A DNA stretch of 64,000 nucleotides, taken from Quercus robur. Lineage: Eukaryota; Streptophyta; Magnoliopsida; Fagales; Fagaceae. The notes beneath the pieces are model-generated. The model was not told where the DNA came from and ran no database searches. It saw only the letters and a program-made list of their open reading frames with translations. Location of the stretch: positions 43,066,327 through 43,130,326 of the forward strand of contig NC_065545.1 in assembly GCF_932294415.1 (NCBI RefSeq). Direction: 5' to 3'. The first letter of the stretch is position 1; every line of letters begins with the position of its first letter. Made by a program: the position numbers and the translations under genes. Positions 60,801 through 64,000 of this stretch are shown here, piece after piece.

Positions 60801-62454
60801 TAAGTTGTGGTGGGGCACGGATTTTGAGAATTGGGTGATGGAAATTGAGTTTTGAGTTAAAGTTTTGGCTAAACCAAACACCCTCTTAGCTTTCTAAAAC
60901 AGCCTTCCTTTTCACCAATTTCCACCAGCAGTGCCTCCTTTCAATAATCAACCTTCAAGCTAGGCATGTTCGCTCGAGCTTGAGGGAATTATTGATGTTG
61001 AGGTTATTGTTTATTTTATGTTATTATATTTTATTTTTGCTTGTTATATTAGTACAAGGCTCTTCTTGTTATTTTGCCATATTTCTATAAGATAAATATG
61101 TGCTAAGGTTAGGGGTCGATACATTAAGTCCTAAACCTTGTTTTCTTTCTTCTCCTTGACTCTCTCTCTCTCTCTCTATTTTTCATTTCCTCTACTTTCT
61201 TAACCAAAATTTTCATATTTTAAACACAACTAATAAAATGAAAGGATTAAGGTTAATCTTTTTCAACAAGCAGTAATTGAATCAATATTAGTTCCCAACT
61301 CTTAATAACTTAAGCTTTTTAGATACTTCAACTTTGCACTACCTTAGTCAAAGCTCACAAGCACATATAAAATAATGGCCTTATTTGTGATTCCTTCTAT
61401 AGGTAGAGAGTAGGAAGGGAGGTGGGATTCAAACCACAAACACATCGCATCACAGAGGATGCCAACCCTAGCTTAGTTGTGATTTCTAGAAGATGCAAAT
61501 TACCAATGTCCAAGAATCTCTATTGTTATAATTGTGTGGTTAAATGATTAAATTCACCATATCCTAATACCTTAAGCTTTTGGGACAATCGGTAATTTAA
61601 TATGGTATCAGACCAGGAGGTCTTGAATTCAATCCCTGTCTCTTCCACTCTAACTCCCATTTAAATTCCCACGTGTTGGGCCTCACTTATTCAAAGGTAG
61701 TTTCGGCCCACACATGAGGGGGAGTGTTAGGATTGTGTGGTTAAATGATTAAATTTATCATATCCCAATAGTTTAAACTTTTGGGACAATCGGTGATTTA
61801 ACACCTATAATAATTTTAAGCAAGATATCATATGTTCTTGTCTAACCCAAAAATAGCTAGAAAGAAAAAGAACAAGAAAAAAATATATCCATTTGGAATC
61901 TTAAAGAAATAGAAAATTCACGCAGCAACAAGACTGCCATAAGTAGCCAAACCCAAATGGCTATGCAAAACAGGCAATTCACATAAATGAAGTATACAAA
62001 CACTTCCAAAATTAGCTCCACATTTAACATTTGAAGGATGTTAATATTACCGTCTCTAGTTGACCTTATATATCTTTGAAAATCAGTTTCTGGAGGTTTT
62101 TGGTATGACATTTCTTCACGAGTTTCAAAGCTTGTTACCTATAACAGCAAATTAGTTTAATATCAAGTTGAATTGCATAAAGGCAAAAGGCATGCAAATA
62201 AAATATTATGTGAATACCTGTGGAAGATCAGAGATGGCATCTTGAAGAACAAGCGCCTTTTCTAGAGCACGAGGTTGGTCTTCATCCAAAGCAACAGTAT
62301 TGCGCTGCACAAGAAGTTAAAAAAATTAATGAATTAATAAATAAAAATACAAGAGTAAATGTTTTAATGTACTGTAGAACATTACCTCAAACTCAGGTGG
62401 AGGCCAATATCTAACAATCACATCATGTGTTGGAAGCGGAAATTGGGGTAGTTT
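48866..62454 (-). CDS. CMT2: Chromomethylase DNA (cytosine-5) methyltransferase, C-terminal nine exons (5' end outside the window)
   Basis: Minus-strand exons: 62454-62386, 62304-62218, 62138-62051, 51472-51357, 51280-51179, 49930-49887, 49805-49736, 49655-49552 and 49040-48866 (TAG). They join in frame as 284 residues from [15 protein letters not shown] to the end. Diagnostic pieces are [77 protein letters not shown] and the motif X block [17 protein letters not shown]. Chromomethylases methylate CHG or CHH cytosines in heterochromatin, guided by H3K9 methylation. The C-terminus (TLPPKFSHS) is closer to what I recall of CMT2 than of CMT3, so the symbol is tentative. The catalytic PCQ/ENV exons, BAH and chromo domains lie to the right of 64000. 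The intron 51473-62050 is 10.6 kb of nested transposons. The exon ending at 51357 uses a weak GTCTGA donor. No stop interrupts the exons. Confidence 0.9.
51930..54312 (+). mobile_element. Degenerate L1 LINE (reverse transcriptase to 3' tail) in the chromomethylase intron
   Basis: The plus strand carries scattered reverse-transcriptase blocks: SHRRRNH near 51970, DKAPSLDGC near 52215, NSQKRI...DFRPISL-like near 52360-52410, SQNAFVG near 52520 and GREWCR-type [10 protein letters not shown] near 52690. RNase H-side and zinc-binding region relics follow ([17 protein letters not shown] at about 53365, FPWKSIL and [11 protein letters not shown] near 53720-53860). Frameshifts and stops are frequent. 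It ends in an AT-rich, A-rich tail near 54300. Confidence 0.75.
54313..55535 (+). mobile_element. Second 5'-truncated L1 LINE
   Basis: An open stretch of 198 codons at 54415-55011 matches the plant L1 region after the reverse transcriptase: [54 protein letters not shown]. The zinc-binding domain that follows ([19 protein letters not shown], about 55160-55220) is frameshifted. It ends in a poly(A) of 12 near 55525. It is less decayed than its left neighbour, so probably younger. Confidence 0.72.
55550..55990 (-). mobile_element. Ty1/copia pol fragment
   Basis: The minus strand reads [15 protein letters not shown] near 55925-55890, a decayed copia protease motif (DSGATDHM). Further on come VLYVPRFPL near 55760-55745 and [20 protein letters not shown] near 55665-55605, the GAG-pre-integrase block. 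Frameshifts separate the pieces. No LTR was identified. It abuts the end of the second L1 copy. Confidence 0.65.
55920..56160. repeat. Imperfect inverted repeat (hairpin)
   Basis: The left arm (about 55949-56024), with GACTTCAGCAACATAATGTT, is matched in reverse by AACATTATGTTGCTCAAGTC in the right arm (about 56068-56150). The pairing extends roughly 75-100 bp with mismatches. The loop is about 40 bp. It lies at the edge of the copia fragment. Confidence 0.65.
56738..58320 (+). mobile_element. Ty3/gypsy retrotransposon: LTR end, primer site, gag and protease-side relic
   Basis: The LTR probably ends CTCCATCA at 56770. TGGTATCAGAGC at 56776-56787 is the primer-binding site complementary to initiator methionine tRNA. 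The gag relic follows with [18 protein letters not shown] at about 57265 and [20 protein letters not shown] near 57448-57507, broken by frameshifts. At 58079-58309 [23 protein letters not shown] and HYTLQPKK match the stretch before the gypsy reverse transcriptase. The reverse transcriptase and integrase are missing. The 5' boundary of the LTR is not clear. Confidence 0.7.
58635..59424 (+). mobile_element. 5'-truncated L1 LINE (zinc-binding domain and tail)
   Basis: Two overlapping frames carry the C-terminal L1 protein: [33 protein letters not shown], then after a one-base shift [33 protein letters not shown] and [19 protein letters not shown]. The C-x2-C...H-x4-C pattern is the reverse-transcriptase zinc-binding domain (zf-RVT). 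The copy ends TTATTACCTATC followed by nine A. Confidence 0.75.
59497..59856 (-). mobile_element. 5'-truncated L1 LINE, minus strand
   Basis: The plus strand starts with a T-run and GATAGGTAATAG, the reverse of the L1 tail. The minus strand then encodes the end of the zf-RVT region ([32 protein letters not shown]). Directly after it, 59857-59918 repeats 58064-58125 (TGACAACCATGGATGTTTAC), part of the gypsy element. Confidence 0.7.
59857..61523. repeat. Gypsy-derived remainder with a MITE
   Basis: The start duplicates the gypsy segment 58064-58125. AAAACAGCCTTCCTTTTCACC near 60897 repeats the LTR end at 56738, so a 3' LTR fragment probably ends near 60930. A MITE-like piece at 60622-60883 has ends GGGCCCATTTGGTAGAG and GGGTGTTTGGTTTAG. 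The rest (60930-61523) is AT-rich and unclassified. Confidence 0.45.
61519..61808 (+). mobile_element. Complete TRIM (miniature LTR retrotransposon)
   Basis: Two 79-bp LTRs, 61524-61602 and 61725-61803, both start TGTTA and share GTGTGGTTAAATGATTAAAT and TTTTGGGACAATCGGT. TGGTATCAGACCAGG at 61603 is an initiator-tRNA primer site directly after the left LTR. GAGGGGGAG directly before the right LTR is the polypurine tract. Flanks TCTAT and CCTAT fit a 5-bp target duplication with one mismatch. With 280 bp it has no coding capacity. Confidence 0.85.
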
Positions 62455-62529
62455 CTGCAAGAAGTGAAGAAGAGAAGAAGAATCAACTGCTTGTTTATTT
62501 ACATCATGGAAATGAAGCCATTTACTGGC

Positions 62530-63478
62530 CTGACAATAAATTTTTGTATGATATAACAACACTTTGTCCAATGATAGAACAGCACTTGGTCAATGGTCTC
62601 CAGCTGATTTTTTTGGAAGATTGAGGGGATTGAGACAAGGGAATCTGCTTCTCTTACGTTGTTTTTGGTTATGATGGAGGTTTTCAATAGGATGTTGAAG
62701 AATGTTGAGGGTGCCGGTTTACTTCATGTTTTTAGGGCTGATGGTAAAAAGGTGGAGGGGAATGTGTTTCGCATTTTTTTTTTCTTTTTTTATAAGTAAT
62801 AAGTTTTATTGATATCAAAAAAGGGACACCCTAGTACACAAGGAGTGTACAGGGGTCAACAAATCAAGTACAAAAATTACAAAAATCAAGAAAAGAAGAA
62901 AATGATTGGTTTCACAAAGCAAACAACTAATCCAATAGAGTTCTAAATAAAAATAACTTGAGGTCTAGTATGGATCTCTCATTATATTCAAAACACCTAC
63001 TATTTCTTTCCCTCCAAAGAAACCACATTTAACAATAGGGAACATGCGTAAGAGTGCGCTTACATGGTATGGATCTCTCATTCTTTTTGTGATGCAAATG
63101 TGGATCAAATCTTACATGTTTGGATGTTACTACTTTGTTTTCAGGTTGTGGCAGGCTTGAAGGTTTACATGCGTAAGAGTGAAATGGTTCCAATAGGGGA
63201 GGTTAATAACATGTATACCTTGGTAGAGATTTTGGGTTGTAGGGTTGGGACTTTGCCTATGTCTTATATTGGCATGCTGCTGGGGGCTTCTCATAAGTCA
63301 CCTACTATTTGGAATCCTATTTTGGAAAAAATTGAGCGAAAGTTGGCCAGGTGGAAAAGGTTGTATTGGTCAAAAGGTACTAGATTAATATAGCTTAAGA
63401 GTACGTTATCTAGCTTTCCAACTAATTTTTTTATCTCTTTTTACCATCCCTACCCATGTGGCTAACAAAATTGAGAAG
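62530..63478 (+). mobile_element. L1 LINE reverse transcriptase relic in a chromomethylase intron
   Basis: The plus strand shows RT blocks NGLQLIF and GLRQGN near 62595-62640, then, after an insertion, CDANVDQILHVWMLLLCFQV, GLKVYMRKSEMVPIGEV, ILGCRVGTLPMSYIGMLLGA and RKLARWKRLYWSKGTRL (63064-63393), as in plant L1 elements. The YADD-like segment (LLFADD) is lost at the insertion. It is cut at 63478 by another LINE. Confidence 0.75.
62774..63060 (-). mobile_element. LINE tail of a different subfamily, nested in the L1
   Basis: T-rich sequence then ATAAGTAATAAGTTTTATTG and ATATCAAAAAAGGGACACC form the reverse of a LINE 3' end distinct from the TTACCTATC-type tails. It splits the reverse transcriptase of the host L1 between GNVFR and the DANVDQ block. 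The right end (about 63060) is approximate. Confidence 0.5.
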
Positions 63479-64000
63479 CTTTTTTTTTTTTTTGATAGGT
63501 AATTTGAGAACTATTATTAAAGAGTACAAGTTGTTCATGATGATGAACAACAAGAAAAAGATAAAACAAATAGCAAAAAAAGAGGGTAATCAAAAAAACT
63601 AATCTAAGGGAAAACATACACTCAGGGAGAGAAGAATAATCAATAAAACCCCAACAACGAGACCACTCAAAAAGACTACGCTGGCATAAAACCTTTAACT
63701 CATCCAACGTCTTCTCATTGTCCTCAAAGGAGCGACAATTTCGTTCCAACCAAACAATCCACATTAAGCACCCTAGAATCAAATTCCAAATGTTCAAATT
63801 ATGCTTCCCAAGCCACTAATGCCAACAAGATAACAATCCTGCCACCGATTTTGGCATAACCCAATGTATACCAAAAGCCCAAAGGATAAAACTCCATAAG
63901 GTATGTGCAACAGGACAATGAAGAAGAAGGTGGTCCACCAACTCCCCATCACAACAACACGTACAACACCAATTTGCAAAAGGGTGACCCCTAAGCATGA
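63479..64000 (-). mobile_element. L1 LINE 3' end nested in the L1, continuing past the window
   Basis: After a T-run, GATAGGTAATTTGAG marks the reverse of the common L1 tail. The minus strand encodes the zf-RVT domain: NWCCTCCCDGELVDHLLLHC, FGIHWVMPKSVAGLLSCWH and CLMWIVWLERNCRSFEDNE, with one frameshift near 63800. It interrupts the host L1 after NKIEK. The 5' part lies beyond 64000. Confidence 0.78.

Overview
This is plant nuclear DNA, almost certainly from a eudicot and probably a woody one. It is AT-rich, intron-rich and gene-sparse. Four host gene families can be assembled exon by exon with GT-AG introns; most of the remainder is transposable-element debris. The species is not established by the sequence. 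The repeated LTR family suggests a long-lived tree genome, but that is inference.

Layout. 1-3.4 kb: the 3' end of a large LTR retrotransposon, with a degenerate gene on the antisense strand, a polypurine tract and a 3' LTR. 4.0-4.7 kb: a solo LTR. 6.0-6.9 kb: exons 2-4 of a pinoresinol-lariciresinol reductase-like (PLR-like) gene; no first exon is visible in the window. 9.6-10.4 kb: a solo LTR. 12.1-17.1 kb: a complete four-exon PLR-like gene (315 aa) whose 3.5 kb first intron holds a fold-back Mutator-like element. 18.5-19.6 kb: a Harbinger-type MITE split by a solo LTR. 20.7-25.5 kb, minus strand: a complete six-exon MYB-CC (PHR1-like) transcription factor gene, 298 aa. 26.8-32.6 kb: intergenic, with a hAT-like and a Harbinger-like element. 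33.3-41.9 kb, minus strand: a complete nine-exon CobW/ZNG1-type GTPase gene, 404 aa. 42.7-45.2 kb: two neighbouring solo LTRs, one carrying a nested hAT element. 47.5-48.2 kb: a LINE ORF1 relic. 48.9 kb to beyond the right edge, minus strand: the 3' nine exons of a chromomethylase DNA methyltransferase gene, most like CMT2. One of its introns is 10.6 kb and is filled with LINE, Copia, Gypsy and TRIM sequence; the next visible intron holds LINEs inserted into a LINE.

The genes do not form a pathway or operon. The two PLR-like loci are tandem duplicates. I found no evidence of an unknown biological system. The interesting content is the dated layering of transposons (target-site duplications, nested insertions, solo LTRs) and very large TE-filled introns, including in a chromomethylase gene whose family helps to silence transposons.
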